64,000 nt of DNA from Owenia fusiformis (taxonomy: Eukaryota; Annelida; Polychaeta; Sabellida; Oweniidae), in assembly GCA_903813345.2 (NCBI GenBank), contig CAIIXF020000003.1, forward strand, positions 1,229,621-1,293,620, read 5' to 3'. Shown in pieces: positions 31,674-42,540 of this stretch. The translations under genes and the position numbers were made by a program. Each line of letters starts with the position of its first letter. Position 1 is the first letter of the stretch. The notes under the pieces are model-generated. The model was given only the letters and a program-made list of their open reading frames with translations, did not search any database and was not told the DNA's origin.

Positions 31674-32428
31674 TTAATTTACATGGTTCACTATGATGTC
31701 ATCACTCACTGTATTGCATGTAAGTGAAAAAGTATTGTGTGTGCAACTTTCAAAACAACTGAACTTTAATAGTATTTTAATGCCACATATTGTCTTGTTA
31801 GGCTGAGTCGGTGTCGCAATTATATTGTCTGTAACTTGTTCTAGATTGGATGGTTTTTGGAAAATGCTAGGCCTTGTGTTGTAATGAGGGGAATGTATTG
31901 GCTGCCTAGTGGTTATTACTGGTGCAGGAACTAGCATGTGGGAAACTGCACCCAAATTGCTTATTGTAATTCGAATACTATCCAATGTATGTGTATTAGG
32001 GGCCATAGGTGCTGATGTTGCAGCTGTCAACTATGCTTGTTGAGATGTTACAGGTGCATTCGAGGTATATGCACCATCGTCCTTGGGTACTTCTTCTATA
32101 TGCGGTGCACCTTCCTACTCCGTTTCTAGGAGGCTTCTAGTTCACTCTTTCGATTAAGCATCACCAAGGGAAGAGTTATGATTGGATTACTTAACCTCCA
32201 CGTCATTATCTGAGATCCGTAGACCCCACCCTTAATACATTCCATTGCGTCAGTTTTATCATCAGCAGTAATCCAGTACACTTGAAAGTCAATCAAGCGT
32301 CTCTTGAGGGTACTACGTCTCGTAAAACTCTTGTCACAGTTCAGGCAAAGGTACCTTACAGGGTCTTTGTTCTCCATGTCTGTAACTACTTCAGGATATT
32401 TTCTCTTTGTTGTTTTTGTCCTTGCCAT
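31674..32428 (-). pseudogene. C2H2 zinc-finger-start ORF, broken
   Basis: The 32428 ATG opens MARTKTTKRKYPEVVTDMEN, a basic start, then VRYLCLNCDKSFTRRSTLKR. This has C-x2-C and the F/L core of a C2H2 finger, but the His pair is replaced (RRLIDF). IDFQVYWITADDKTDAMECI follows. Past a stop, a Thr/Pro/Ile-rich frame (32030-31674) continues. The layout, with N-terminal basic segment, finger and low-complexity linker, resembles the R1-type zinc-finger ORF at 21598-22179 without clear sequence identity. Likely the 5' part of a mobile-element gene. Confidence 0.4.
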
Positions 32429-32554
32429 TCAACATGAATGTGAGCTGAGGTTGTAAGTGTCTTATTATTTGAGCTCAAAAATCTGGTGCGAGCACATTTT
32501 GTCAAGTGACCTGCAAATTGGTCAGATGAGAGAATTTGATTGGTTGCTACTTTA

Positions 32555-32555
<1 letters not shown>

Positions 32556-32588
<33 letters not shown>
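32556..32588. repeat. (TTAG)n microsatellite
   Basis: Eight perfect TTAG units. A shorter run of the same unit occurs at 45318-45338. Confidence 0.95.
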
Positions 32589-32589
<1 letters not shown>

Positions 32590-32599
32590 AGACATTATA

Positions 32600-33335
32600 T
32601 AAAATTATGAAAAGTGAAATATCAAGTCTTATAGTATTTTTTCTTTTACTAGACATTTTGCTATAGTTAAATTTAATGTGCATATTCTAATTTTGAGGTA
32701 TAAGAGGTTATTTTCAAAGGAAATTAATAGGAATTCTTTATTCACTCAACAGCTCAAGTTAAAGGGGAAATAGAAATATGAAATTTGTTGTAAATATATC
32801 ATTGTGTATTATCACTTGTGAAAGTTAAGACTGAATATAATGAATTCATTGCATACACTGTACTTGTTGATTCAGGGTTTCTTCAGTTTTTACAGTTTTT
32901 CGCCTTTGGAAAAGGAGTAATAAACAAGATATCTTTCAATCTTAATGTCTTTTATGGATTATGATGACGGCTTTGCAAATGTTGACCCTCTGAATTGCCT
33001 ATGGACTTCAAGACTGGATTTTATCTATCCCACATTTTAAGACTGAATACTCTATCTTTTATGAGTACTAGTATCTACAACTATTTTTGATGTAATGAGT
33101 ATTGGTTATCAATTTTTTTTCAATTTTTCTTCAACATATATTGTAATGACTTCAGTATGGATGAAATGTCCCTTGGTGTTCTGAGTGTTTAAGGAAAGTA
33201 TTTACACAATAGCTGTCATGTTTCTTATCATCTGAAATACAGCTATGTAATTTTTGATGATTTCATGACACGTTGGGCATATAGAAACTATTGATGGGAT
33301 ACTTCTCAATCTTAAGTTTTTGAAAATAAGGTATC
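32600..33335. other. No gene recognised
   Basis: AT-rich; nothing supportable. Confidence 0.5.
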
Positions 33336-33338
33336 ATT

Positions 33339-33455
33339 TCAAAAAATCAAAATCACTGCCATCTTCCTCACTTGTGTTTTCTTTGATGATCTCATTCTGT
33401 TCACTTCCTACATCTCTTACATTCTCATCCTCACCCTCACGTTTATTGAGAAACT
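33339..33455 (-). pseudogene. Acidic C-terminal ORF fragment
   Basis: After a possible acceptor (cttggctag) the minus frame reads LNKREGEDENVRDVGSEQNE, then IIKENTSEEDGSDFDFLK and a stop. It looks like an acidic protein C-terminus; too short to place. Confidence 0.3.
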
Positions 33456-33727
33456 AGCCAAGTAGATACAGTATGTGTCTAGAAGTTTGTTATCTTCCTT
33501 CTCGTTTATTTATTTGTTTATTTATTTGTTTCAAAAACACACAAAAATAAAATACATGAAATGGGTGACACTTAATAAAGTGTATATTCCCAAAATTGAA
33601 CTACAATACTACAATACTGTTGACACACCAAACAAATGCAGTTTGGGACCTACCTATGCATTCATCCGTTAGAATAAAAGTATTGGTTTGTCACATCAAA
33701 ATAGACCAATTGAAATAACATTTTATC

Positions 33728-33795
33728 ATAAGGTATGACAAGAGTGTCCTACGAGACTGTTCCTCACACTAAGCTTGACATTTTTTTAGCTATAT
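33728..33795 (-). repeat. Short dispersed fragment, pair of 15968-16035
   Basis: ataaggtatgacaagagtgt through cctcacactaag and atttttttagct match the earlier copy in direct orientation. Downstream similarity stops at once, so these are small remnants of one element. Confidence 0.6.
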
Positions 33796-34341
33796 ATCCG
33801 TCTCTTGATGGCGAATCATGTCGTCTCTTGGAGCTCATCTTATCTGAAACAACATAAGGGTCCTGTAAGTAAGCTTGCTGTCTTTTCTTTCGTCTGGGCA
33901 CTGCATCAACTGTGGAATTTCAAGTAATTTCTAGACGTGTCAAGCTAGTCTAGGAACTCCGTTGTATCTAGAGATTTCTAGAAGTGTCAAGACGTGCATA
34001 GAGCTGGCGTTGAAAGAGCGTGTCAATAGTCTAGATAACTCTTTGCACGTCGTGGCTAGACTTGTCAAAACAATTGGAGGATCACGTGGGATTTTGTGCT
34101 ACGGGCACACTTAATTATAATTGCAATTATAAGTAGGCTACATGTACATCATGTTTTTTAGTGTTTATGCTTTATCTACAACCTTCCTGCATGAAGATGG
34201 AGAAATGGAGAAAATAGATCTACTAGGTGGGTACAAACTACAAAACACTTTAAGTTACATTTAAAAATTTATTTACACAAACTATAATATATACATGTAC
34301 ATATAATTACATTTGGTTGTATTTACAATGTTCATCATTAT
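33796..34341. other. No gene recognised; ctagac/gtcaag motif cluster
   Basis: Around 33925-34070 the words ctagac, gtcaag and gacgtg recur in several orders and both orientations (also seen at 46045-46105). I cannot define a repeat unit. Confidence 0.4.
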
Positions 34342-35488
34342 TTAAGTTACAATGCATAGAAAACAAGTCAAACAAGGACGGCAGAGTGGCTGAGGGTTGC
34401 AACACTTAGTTGCAACAGAAATGAATCTAGGGGTAATCTCGTGAATCCTACCCACAAATGTCCCTACTGAAAAAATGTCACTATGTACAGAGAATGCCTT
34501 GGTAGCACTCTGCACCTCCGGGGCTATCCAGTAGCACAGGTGATCGGCTGGTTTAGAGTACTTCCTCAGCTCTGCTAGTGGACAGGCAATCCCAAAGTCG
34601 ATGATGATGCCTGATGTAGAAGATGATAGAAGGTAGTTATTCAATTTGATATCATCCTCCATTGATGTTTCTGTAGCTCCAAGGTGTACACACTCACTTA
34701 ATATTGTATAGGGTGCTCCATTGAGGTTTACTGCCAGGAGGGTTTGTATAGAATCCGGTTTGTGCAGCTGCCAGGTGTTGAAATTCTCGGATTGAAGATT
34801 CTCGACTTGTCAGCTGCTTCACTGCAATACTTGTGCCATTCTGGAGACGTCTTTGGGTAACCACGCCAAATGAGCCTTTTCCCAAAATACATTCAAAGGA
34901 GGAAAGTTGCTCAAAATCTGCTTCCACGTGCTACCGTTCACCTGCTTCAGTACTGTGGGGATTTTGAAGGTAGCCAAACGTAGTGTATAATCGGTCCATT
35001 TCTAACTGTGTGGCGTGAAGAAGATCAGAGGTGCTTGTTTTGCTTTTGTAGGTCGTTGACTTGCTGTGTTGATGGAGAGGTGAAATCTGTCTGGGATCCT
35101 GTGCTGGTGAATTCTATTTCTGTCTTGGTAGCGATTTCCGATGTAGCAGGGCCTTGTCTTGTGGGTGGTGATTCGAGTCTTTCAATGATAGCTTGTATTG
35201 TCATACTGCATGACGGTTGTATATCCAAGTCATCAGTGTCTTCGTTGAAGGCTATAGGTGCTGACTGTGGGATTTCGGAAGAAACGCTCCTGTAGTAAAC
35301 CCCGGAGTAGTAATACTTTCTCGGTATGTTCTTTGTCGATTTCCCGCCATTGACTAGCTTGGTTCCTGGGTAGAGTTCTTTCAGGCATCTTCCAACCATT
35401 GTTCTTGATATCTTGAGTTTTGTCTGGCTTAACATATCATTGTAGACATTGCTGCTGTATACTCTTATTTGAGTGTCTCCATCTTGGT
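34342..35488 (-). pseudogene. RFX-like winged helix + coiled coil + protein kinase ORF, broken
   Basis: A good acceptor (cacctcacag) ends at 35489. The exon reads QIRVYSSNVYNDMLSQTKLK, then ISRTMVGRCLKELYPGTKLV with RKYYYSGVYYR. The basic, aromatic ending recalls RFX-type winged helices. A Ser/Thr linker and a short coiled coil (VNDLQKQNKHL, LEMDRLYTTFG) follow. Then comes a kinase domain with glycine loop ILGKGSFGVV, beta-3 lysine IAVKQL, PYTILSE hinge, catalytic loop DDIKLNNYLL (H of HxD lost), IIDFGIA, WIAPEV and HSDIFSVG. A frameshift near 34780, an in-frame stop near 34940 and loss of about 30 residues before the catalytic loop show decay. It lies 250 bp downstream of the Mutator-like transposase, same strand, possibly as its second gene. 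Kinase call firm; RFX call tentative. Confidence 0.65.
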
Positions 35489-35739
35489 CTGTGAGGTGAC
35501 ATCCAAAAAAAATAAAATCCAATATGGCGAATATTTTCCATTACCATATTTACAATAGTCCATAATTAATTTCTATAGCGTAATGGGCAATCTTAGCCCG
35601 TGTTTCTCCATCAAAATTGTTGTAATCCGATCTCTTGGCTTTTAGTATAAAAAACCTCCTACCTTATACCCACCTACGTGGGACATGATACAGTCATTGG
35701 ATGGTTCAACTTTAAACATTTTTAATTCTCAAAATAGCT

Positions 35740-37214
35740 CTAATTATTATCATTAATTATTATCATATCACCAAACACATGATTTGGGGTGTTACGATAG
35801 TCAGCAGCAAGAGCTGATTCTACTAAATCGCGTGGATCTTCCTGTTTACTGCGGGTTATAGTAGCCATTTTCAGTGCTCCGTATATCTGTTGCTGATTTT
35901 GGACACTTAGTTTCCCTTTACCTATACAAAAATTTACTTTTGTAATTTTTATCATGGTTTACTCCAAATATTACTAAATAAAATAAATTAAAAATAAAAT
36001 AAAAACACCACAAAGTTTTATACCTACAAAAGTGTCAATCAAATTAATAATTCCTATTATACAAGGTATTCTAACACATGATGATATGAAATAATGCATG
36101 ATCATCTTTTAAAATAAACTACCTCTAAATGCAGGATTTTCTTCTGCAACTTTCACCATGGAAGCTTTCACATTTTTTAGGGCATGGTTGATACATTCTA
36201 CTTTTTTAAGACCTGCCCATTGTGGACCATCACGTCGGATAGTAGCCAGCACGCTACTATTTCCATCCCCAATAATATGAGTATATCTTAAACCCCCCAT
36301 CTCGTCAATTTCTTTGAAAGCAATGAGAGCTCCTTCACTCTCCATTGACTGGGCGGAGCCCTTGCACCATCCACCATCAAGGTAGATATAGGTGGATGGT
36401 ATACCCTATAAAAGATCAAGGTAGTTTATTATATATCATGTATAATGTGAACATTGCTATCTCTGAAACAGAAATCGAATTGATAATATTGAATTAGCTG
36501 TAAATATGTTTATCGTAAGCGTATTGTAGAGTGTAGACCTACCTGAATCAGGGCTGTTAACTTGGGACCACCTAATATGAGTGACTTACAAATGTTGGAC
36601 ACCTAGGTACAAAAATTTCCAATTAACATGCGTGACATATACGGGATTCGCGTGACAAATCCGAACAAATTGTGTTCGGTTTTTTTCCGACGTTCCTATT
36701 TTTACCGTATCGTAAACATATTTTGAAAATTTTTCTACAGAAATATTTTTGCTTGACAATTACCAGGTAAGATGCGTATTTGCGTGACATTTTCTGTCAT
36801 GCAAAAAAAACTGGCGTCACTTCAAATTCTTCAGCAAATGCGTGACAAATACGCAAATTGCGGGACAGTTGACAGGCCTGCTGAATGATGAACTGGATTT
36901 ATACCAAAATCCTTAAACTGCATAATGTCATAGAATTTAGCCTCAATTCTATTCCCTAGGAAAGTGCATTCATCTGAGATTGGGGAGTTTATTAGAATGG
37001 AGCTGAAAACAGCACGATGCATATTTTTCACGATTAGTTCATTTTGTTTGTCTGAATTTAAAGACTCCAATGTCTTGGAACACTTGTCTACTTTATCACT
37101 GAGAACTGCTTTATATTGCTTCACACTTTCATCGAAAAACTGTTGGCCAAAAGATAGATATGACGACGATGTTTTATATATATCCTTCAATTTCAACTTC
37201 AAAGTGGCTGCCAT
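35740..37214 (-). pseudogene. Spliced Mutator-like transposase gene (pf20700-type)
   Basis: Exon 1 (37214-about 36887) opens MAATLKLKLKDIYKTSSSYL. Exon 2 (36405-36123; acceptor cttttatag, donor GTAGTT) has IYLDGGWCKGSAQSMESEGA, then RYTHIIGDGNSSVLATIRRD and LKKVECINHALKNVKAS. IGDGNSS is the catalytic GDGDSS block and VECINH the family C-x2-H block. Exon 3 (35921-35740; acceptor tttttgtatag) has GKGKLSVQNQQQIYGALKMA and YRNTPNHVFG, matching GKGkLt..i...yy.~aI and T.e.P.H. Exons 2 and 3 join in frame. Exon 1 to 2 does not, and a MITE (36549-36880) sits at the exon 1 donor. Product would act in the nucleus as transposase. Confidence 0.7.
36549..36880. mobile_element. MITE inserted at a splice donor of the Mutator-like gene
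   Basis: Terminal repeats CAGGGCTGTTAACT and (complement of the right end) CAGGCCTGTCAACT match at 12 of 14 positions. A 6-bp duplication CTGAAT flanks it (36543-36548 and 36881-36886). Removing it restores, on the minus strand, ATTCAG followed by GTAGGTCT, a strong donor. It is 332 bp, with repeated gcgtgaca words and no ORF. CAGG ends recall hAT, but hAT gives 8-bp duplications, so the family is open. Confidence 0.8.
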
Positions 37215-37507
37215 TTTTACAAATCAAGAATGCGAATTAGAGATTTCTTGATTTGACGAATGCGCCCAAATATTTCATTACACTAGACGAAATACTCCAA
37301 ATGCGCGCAATGAATTCTGGTCTAGCACAGCAACCAACAAATCATCGTTAATTGCACCAGTCATCTGTAATGTTTCCCTTTGACTGTTTAAAACTATCTA
37401 AATTGAAAATAAACACATTGAGGTTATGCTCCTTTTGGTTATCATGATATGCTCTACAAATTATTATCATAAGTCGAAACCTAAGTCGAAATCTGAACAC
37501 TTTTGTC

Positions 37508-37590
37508 CAAATTTTGAACACCTTTGGCCAACTTTTAAACACCTTTGGCCAAAGTTTGAGCACCTTTGCCAAACTTTGATCACCTCAAAT
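37508..37590. repeat. 21-bp tandem repeat
   Basis: Four imperfect units of acacctttggccaaagtttga. On the minus strand they encode periodic KVFKSWP / KVLKLWP heptapeptides. Confidence 0.85.
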
Positions 37591-37796
37591 TTTCCACCTC
37601 AAACATGTGGAGAAGAAACTTTTGCTATGTTTAAATTGAGAAAAGCAAGATCCTCTTGTTAGAAAATAAGCCTAACATTTTTTTTAAAGTGCCAAGGTGG
37701 GGCCCTAATCCATGATTTCTCAGAGAGTTGGATTGATATTTTACTATCATGGGGACTTCACTTCACAACATATTGATTTAATAAAAACCATTGTTT

Positions 37797-38373
37797 TTAT
37801 GGCCAGAAAGTACTCATGGTGAAAGATATATGACTGTCTGAAATCACTCGCCATACTGCACGTGGTCCTTTCCTGATCACATTGCTAATGTTACAAAGAG
37901 ATGAATAGGAATGATCAGTGTCTTGGTTTTTACTGCTGTTGTTGTTGAGACTGACGACTGGTGATTTATCAAGTCCAGAAGAGATTGTTGTAGATGTAGG
38001 ACTAGATCTAGATGTACTTGCCAAGTAACTTGGCCTAGATTCTAGGCTACCATTTTTAGAAATATCCTGATCAAAATTAGACATGAGTTGAAAGAGACGT
38101 GAGTTCCATCGATGTTTTTGAGAGTGATGTATGCTTTCTAAAAAACTGTTTCTGTTTAGCTGATTTAAATCCATACTTTAACTTTGAAACAAAAATAGTA
38201 GTTACTGACGAGGACTTTGAGCGTCCGTCCTTTCTTATGATTTTTGTACTGACGTGTCTACACAGCGGAGTAAAGTTGCAGTCCACGGGGAGATTTAATT
38301 CCTCGGGAAGATTTAGTTCCTCGGGAAGATTTAGTTCCTCGGGAGTGCTGGTGCTCATCTGTTTGTGTTCCAC
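37797..38373 (-). pseudogene. Unrecognised ORF pair with PEELNL repeats
   Basis: Frame 1 (38373-38077) opens MEHKQMSTSTPEELNLPEEL with three PEELNL units encoded by the 18-bp repeat. CNFTPLCRHVSTKIIRKDGR and FVSKLKYGFKSAKQKQFF follow. Frame 2 (38174-37797) continues with QLNRNSFLESIHHSQKHRWN and a Ser-rich segment, ending in VIRKGPRAVWRVISDSH. A frameshift near 38140 separates them. The two frames together look like one protein of about 190 residues. I do not recognise it. It lies about 580 bp upstream of the Mutator-like gene on the same strand. Confidence 0.3.
38291..38344. repeat. 18-bp tandem repeat (three units)
   Basis: agatttagttcctcggga repeated three times, encoding PEELNL on the minus strand. 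Confidence 0.9.
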
Positions 38374-38849
38374 TAGAGACTTCTTGCGATCACTTTCAGA
38401 ACTGTGGTATACAGCGTTTGGTTCGTGATCACAACTTGGGCTAATTTATTTTACAATTTCCATATTGGATTCGAACATTCCGTCATAACCGTGTTAACTC
38501 TAATCATAATGTGTAAATCAGACCGTTACAGTATTATTTCAAGTTACATACAGTACTGCTTTTGCCGAGAGTCACATCGGCACGCTCCGAGGCGCTCGCG
38601 ATCGGCGCTCCGATGGGCCGCAATGATTTCGAATCTGTTGCCAAAATGGCTGCCATTTTAACAAATTGTTGAAGCTGTGTCTCTGGTTCAAATGTGTCAA
38701 TTGTTCCTTCAAGTATGTCAGAAACACTATGACATCATAATACAATACCATTTTGTCATTCAGGGATGTTTCAAGAAGATTTATTGGTGCATTGAATTCA
38801 ATAAGTCAATGTTTTATTTGTTTTTAATAACCAATGTGTGTAAAGGTGA

Positions 38850-39054
38850 TATAGTAAATAAGACCTGCCCTGGCCCCCTTATCCCTTGGTTGCTATAGCA
38901 ACCATATCACACAATATATCGTTCGCATTATTATGATGTTTTTGTATATGAAGGATGGATTACTGCCAGACATACATACCAAGTTTTAGCAAGAATAGAT
39001 AAAATTTGATGAAATGAGAACAAAAATGTCAAGACTTTTTGGACAACCCTTGTA
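38850..39054 (-). mobile_element. Mariner-like 5' end fragment
   Basis: Read on the minus strand from 39052: CAAGGGTTGTCCAAAAAGTC, next to TA at 39053-39054. About 200 bp later comes tggttgctatagcaacc. The complete mariner at 13649-14708 has the same plan (CAAGGGCCGAG... terminus, then a tggttgtcatagcaac block at similar distance), but its sequence differs, so this is a different mariner. No transposase or second terminus was found. Confidence 0.45.
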
Positions 39055-40085
39055 CTTAGCACAAATAACATTTCATTTTTTTAAAACCACAAACCTTGTG
39101 ATATTTTCACACAAAACAATTTATTGAGGCAAGAGTGTAACCCCTGAAATGTTGCGCACACTTTGAAGTCATCTGACACGGTGTACCATGTGTCAAGTTA
39201 TTCTTGTAAAAGTTGTCGCAAACTACTACAAAGGCTGAACCAAGTAGAAATATACATTAGTTTATCATTTGCATGCATTTCATTTCAAAAATAACCATTT
39301 AGAAACTTTTTAAAATAAAATTTTAGAATTAAAGACGGTATGTTAATATAACCAATATAAATGTAAAAGTCACTTATTAATTTCCAAGCAAAGATGCTTT
39401 TCCGTATATATTCTATCAGTATCACCTCCAATGAATTTTGAGACTGAATCGGATACTAAATTAAAAATCATATAACAGAGTAAATATTCTTCTTGGCTGT
39501 ATAAGTAATAATGTCCACAAATTATGTTTTGAGGCAAGGTTCAGTTTTGATAACAACTTAAAAAATTCTTTTCTCAATTGCAGATCTTACAAATACTATA
39601 CTTAAATACTTTGGACAAAACAAGTTGCATCTTTTTCTCATATCAGCTTTTTCAGTTATCAGAATATTATTGTACTTACTTTATCAGCCTCTTTATGACG
39701 AGCTTTTGTTCTGTCTTAAATTTTGAGAAAATTATCATTCAGGAGGATCTCATCATTTGGTACATCCTTGGCTGGTATTGAGTCACCTCCCCGATCTTCG
39801 AAAGAAACACGGTTCTTTGCAGTGTATAACTTTTTCTCCAAATTACACGAAGTATTGACCCACTTGTCTCAGTGAATCTTATAAACAGTGCATAAAGTTT
39901 TTTCTATGCAATGATTGGCTCACAGTTACTTATAGTGTAAGTTATTTTATTTCTATACAGTGTGGAATAGAGTGTATAAACTTTTACAGTTTCAAGCAGG
40001 TTTTAGTGTTTTCTGACCAATGATATATTCAGACTTATTCATTTCACGATTATGTAATACTGACCTACATATCTGTATAGCATAT
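39055..40085. other. No gene recognised
   Basis: AT-rich; the plus frame at 39578-39781 is hydrophobic and unrecognised. Confidence 0.5.
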
Positions 40086-40090
40086 TATAC

Positions 40091-40212
40091 TGTCTCGCAA
40101 TTTTTTAATCAGGAAAACATTCCTTGACTGGCTCTCAGGTGATTAGCAAAACTAAGTGAGATGTTGTGTGCTACCATTAGTGATGTCATCTTTATTTCAG
40201 CAGTCCTGACCT
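40091..40212 (-). pseudogene. hAT-like ORF fragment, paralog of 43830-43940
   Basis: The minus frame reads QVRTAEIKMTSLMVAHNISL and then SFANHLRASQGMF-stop. The same peptide (AEIKMTSLMMAHNIPLIFAD, HLRE) occurs at 43830-43940. DNA similarity is high (gttgtgtgctaccattagtg, atgtcatctttatttcagca). EI...~~~aHN.p~~~adHl is a phrase in a widespread invertebrate transposase group that I take to be hAT-like; the family name is uncertain. Confidence 0.45.
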
Positions 40213-40582
40213 GAAATACATCTTTGGAAAGGTGTATAGATTATTATATTTAGGTGAGATTATTCAGTCCTCTCCTCACCCCTCCTTCTCCATTGTAACA
40301 CTTTTGTTGGCAACCTCCCTCTTGTCAATTACAACAACCTCTACAATGTCGCCACCAATATATATGAGGACATATGTACAAAATTTGGCTGTGAACCCTG
40401 GGGAGTCCATTTAATTCAAGATTTAATCCAAGATTTAATCCATGTTTTAATCCATGTTGACTGGTGATCAACTCGATGATGCTGGTTCAGTCATATTAGT
40501 TTCCGACTCAGAAGCTAACTCAACAAGCTTTCGCTTTAAACAGTCTTTGATTTACTGGCCAGGACCGCAGCTTTCCATCCTC

Positions 40583-40870
40583 TTACTCCCCGAGACTCAT
40601 ATTATCATGTTCATACAGGAGAGTTTCCTTATCAGATTCTAGAATCCTTTCAGGACATGTGATTGGTATAGTACTTTTGGTCCAAGGAAACAAAGAAGAG
40701 AAATATTGTGTGGACTCTGATGGTGTGGATATGGATGCTGGGGGTAGAATGGTCATGTCCATCAATGGTTTTGGCATCTTCTTGAGCGTTTCCAAAGGAG
40801 ATTTTATGTCTTTGCGACCCTTTGTACTGTGATTTGCTATATGATGTTTCATATGTGTGTTTACAGTATT
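40583..40870 (-). pseudogene. Unrecognised ORF, possible zinc-finger linker
   Basis: The frame opens MKHHIANHSTKGRKDIKSPL, preceded by NTH. H..HH...H could be the tail of a Cys/His finger, but no Cys pair is present. A Pro/Ser/Thr-rich linker follows. Not recognised. Confidence 0.25.
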
Positions 40871-41277
40871 GAAAAGGTATCTAGTCTTATATTATCTATT
40901 CTTAAATTATTATCTGGTCCTAGAATAATATGAGATAATCAGCACTAAAATCAGCACTAAAACTAAGGTTTATTGCAATCTTACTTTCTCTTCCTGATGG
41001 CATCTTCTCTTTTGTAGCTGTTTATAAGTAAGCCTGTCCTCTCCATTGCCATTGAAGAATGAGAGGAATTTTTGTTTTTCGTTCCAGACCTGAACCTAAA
41101 TGTTGATTTCTTGTTCGTTGGACCTGAGAGCCAACGGAACAAAATCGGGTACGCTTGACATCTCTACTGTCTATTATGACTATATCTAACCATTCATAAT
41201 GTATTAGAGATAAAGAACAGGAGATATGCAGCCTATTCATGCTTGCTCTCTTGTTATAATTGTGTAACCTGATTTTG

Positions 41278-41390
41278 GGCTCATGGAGAAGGCTATGGCT
41301 ATTTTAGAATATGATTTATTGTTTAACTTTAACAATAACTTGTAATTCTTCAACTTCTCTCATTTTCTTAATTCCATCCTGATTGTTATT
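41278..41390. repeat. Dispersed fragment, pair of 48158-48435
   Basis: ggagaaggctatggctattt and cttcaacttctctcattttc recur in order and same orientation at 48158 and 48395. About 165 bp present in the 48-kb copy are missing here. Confidence 0.6.
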
Positions 41391-41820
41391 CATGTGTATA
41401 TCATTTTTATGGCATCATTTATTAAATGTTCTCTGCTTAGATTTAGTCCTGATTTTAAAATAAGGCGATGTGGCCACCACATATCCCACACCTCCTACCC
41501 ACATTATATATTGAATCAATCTGGAAATCAAGAAATAAGGATGTGAGATAGTTTTGCTAACTGTTTTTGTCCTTGATTTGCATAGATCATTTGATTGGGA
41601 ATGGGAAAACTTGGAATTGGATTCATAGAAGCTACTGACACCTGTCCTTGTAGCATGGCATTTGGGTTTGGAAGTAATCCATAAGCTGTAGAGACGGTTT
41701 GGAAATTATGAAAAGCTGAAAGGTTAGTAGAGACGGGAGAGATGAAAGGGTGGGGTTAGATATTAGCGTTTGATGCCATTCCAGCACTAACTAGAGGAGG
41801 AAATGATTCTCTATGTGTCT

Positions 41821-42006
41821 TCATATAACAAACAATTTTTTCTTCACCACTCTATGACTATTTTCACTGTTTGTTAAGCATTTGCTAAAGGTACGAAACA
41901 GAAAATTTCCATCTCCAAGAACATTAAAAATTTCATGTCCCCTTAGGTCACCAATATGATATTCACCAGGGCCAGGGGTAACACCGAGTGGCGCAATATG
42001 TTGCAT
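41821..42006 (-). pseudogene. OTU-type cysteine protease N-terminal fragment
   Basis: The 61-codon frame contains FNVLGDGNFLFRTFSKCLTN and then SENSHRVVKKKLF. OTU deubiquitinases have v.gDGnCLfRa.s..l.g....H..vr..~v. Here the catalytic Cys is Phe (GDGNFLF), so the protease would be inactive. The Asp and the helix after it are kept, and the C-terminal catalytic His region is absent. OTU domains occur both in host proteins and in large eukaryotic transposons; given the surroundings, a transposon origin is more likely. The upstream PLGVTPGPGEYHIGDLRGHE fits the usual approach to the domain. Confidence 0.65.
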
Positions 42007-42033
42007 GGTGAAAATTGTCTATTTAAAACAAAT

Positions 42034-42165
42034 AAGTTGCAATAAATATGGAAGAAATGTGCTACAATAAATATAGAAGGAATGTGTTACAATAAATATG
42101 TAAGGAATGTGTTACAATAAATATGGGACAAATGTGTTACAAGAAATGTGTTACAAATATGAATA
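42034..42165. repeat. 25-bp tandem repeat
   Basis: Four to five units of gtgttacaataaatatgtaaggaat with periods of 24-25. Confidence 0.85.
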
Positions 42166-42242
42166 GATGGGGATGATAATGATGATGTAAAGAAAAAGAG
42201 GACTGGTCTGTAACTATAGTGACTCTGATAAAATGGTGTATA

Positions 42243-42344
42243 CAGTAAAACTTGTGTATAGTGAACATTTTTTTGCCAAGAAAAAACGTTCATTGTAGGT
42301 AGGTGTTCACTAGAGAGAGGTGTTCACTAAGACAGGTTTTACTG
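42243..42344. mobile_element. Mariner-type MITE, 102 bp
   Basis: Inverted ends cagtaaaacttgtgtatagt and (complement of the right end) cagtaaaacctgtcttagtg, flanked by TA on both sides (42241-42242, 42345-42346). Each end also has a gtgaac/gttcac subterminal pair. Too small to encode anything. Confidence 0.85.
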
Positions 42345-42540
42345 TAGTTACATTCTTTACTGCAATGTAAGATGTACTGTGCAGCAGTAAACCTGTGGTA
42401 ATGTACAATCTGTAAATACATAAAATTACAACATTTAAAGCATCGAAGGTAAACATACTGAATGCTTTTCATTTAGAATGCATGCCAAATTATTTTATCC
42501 AACTTGGTCATTAGTCGTGTTCCACATGGCATTGCTGTCA

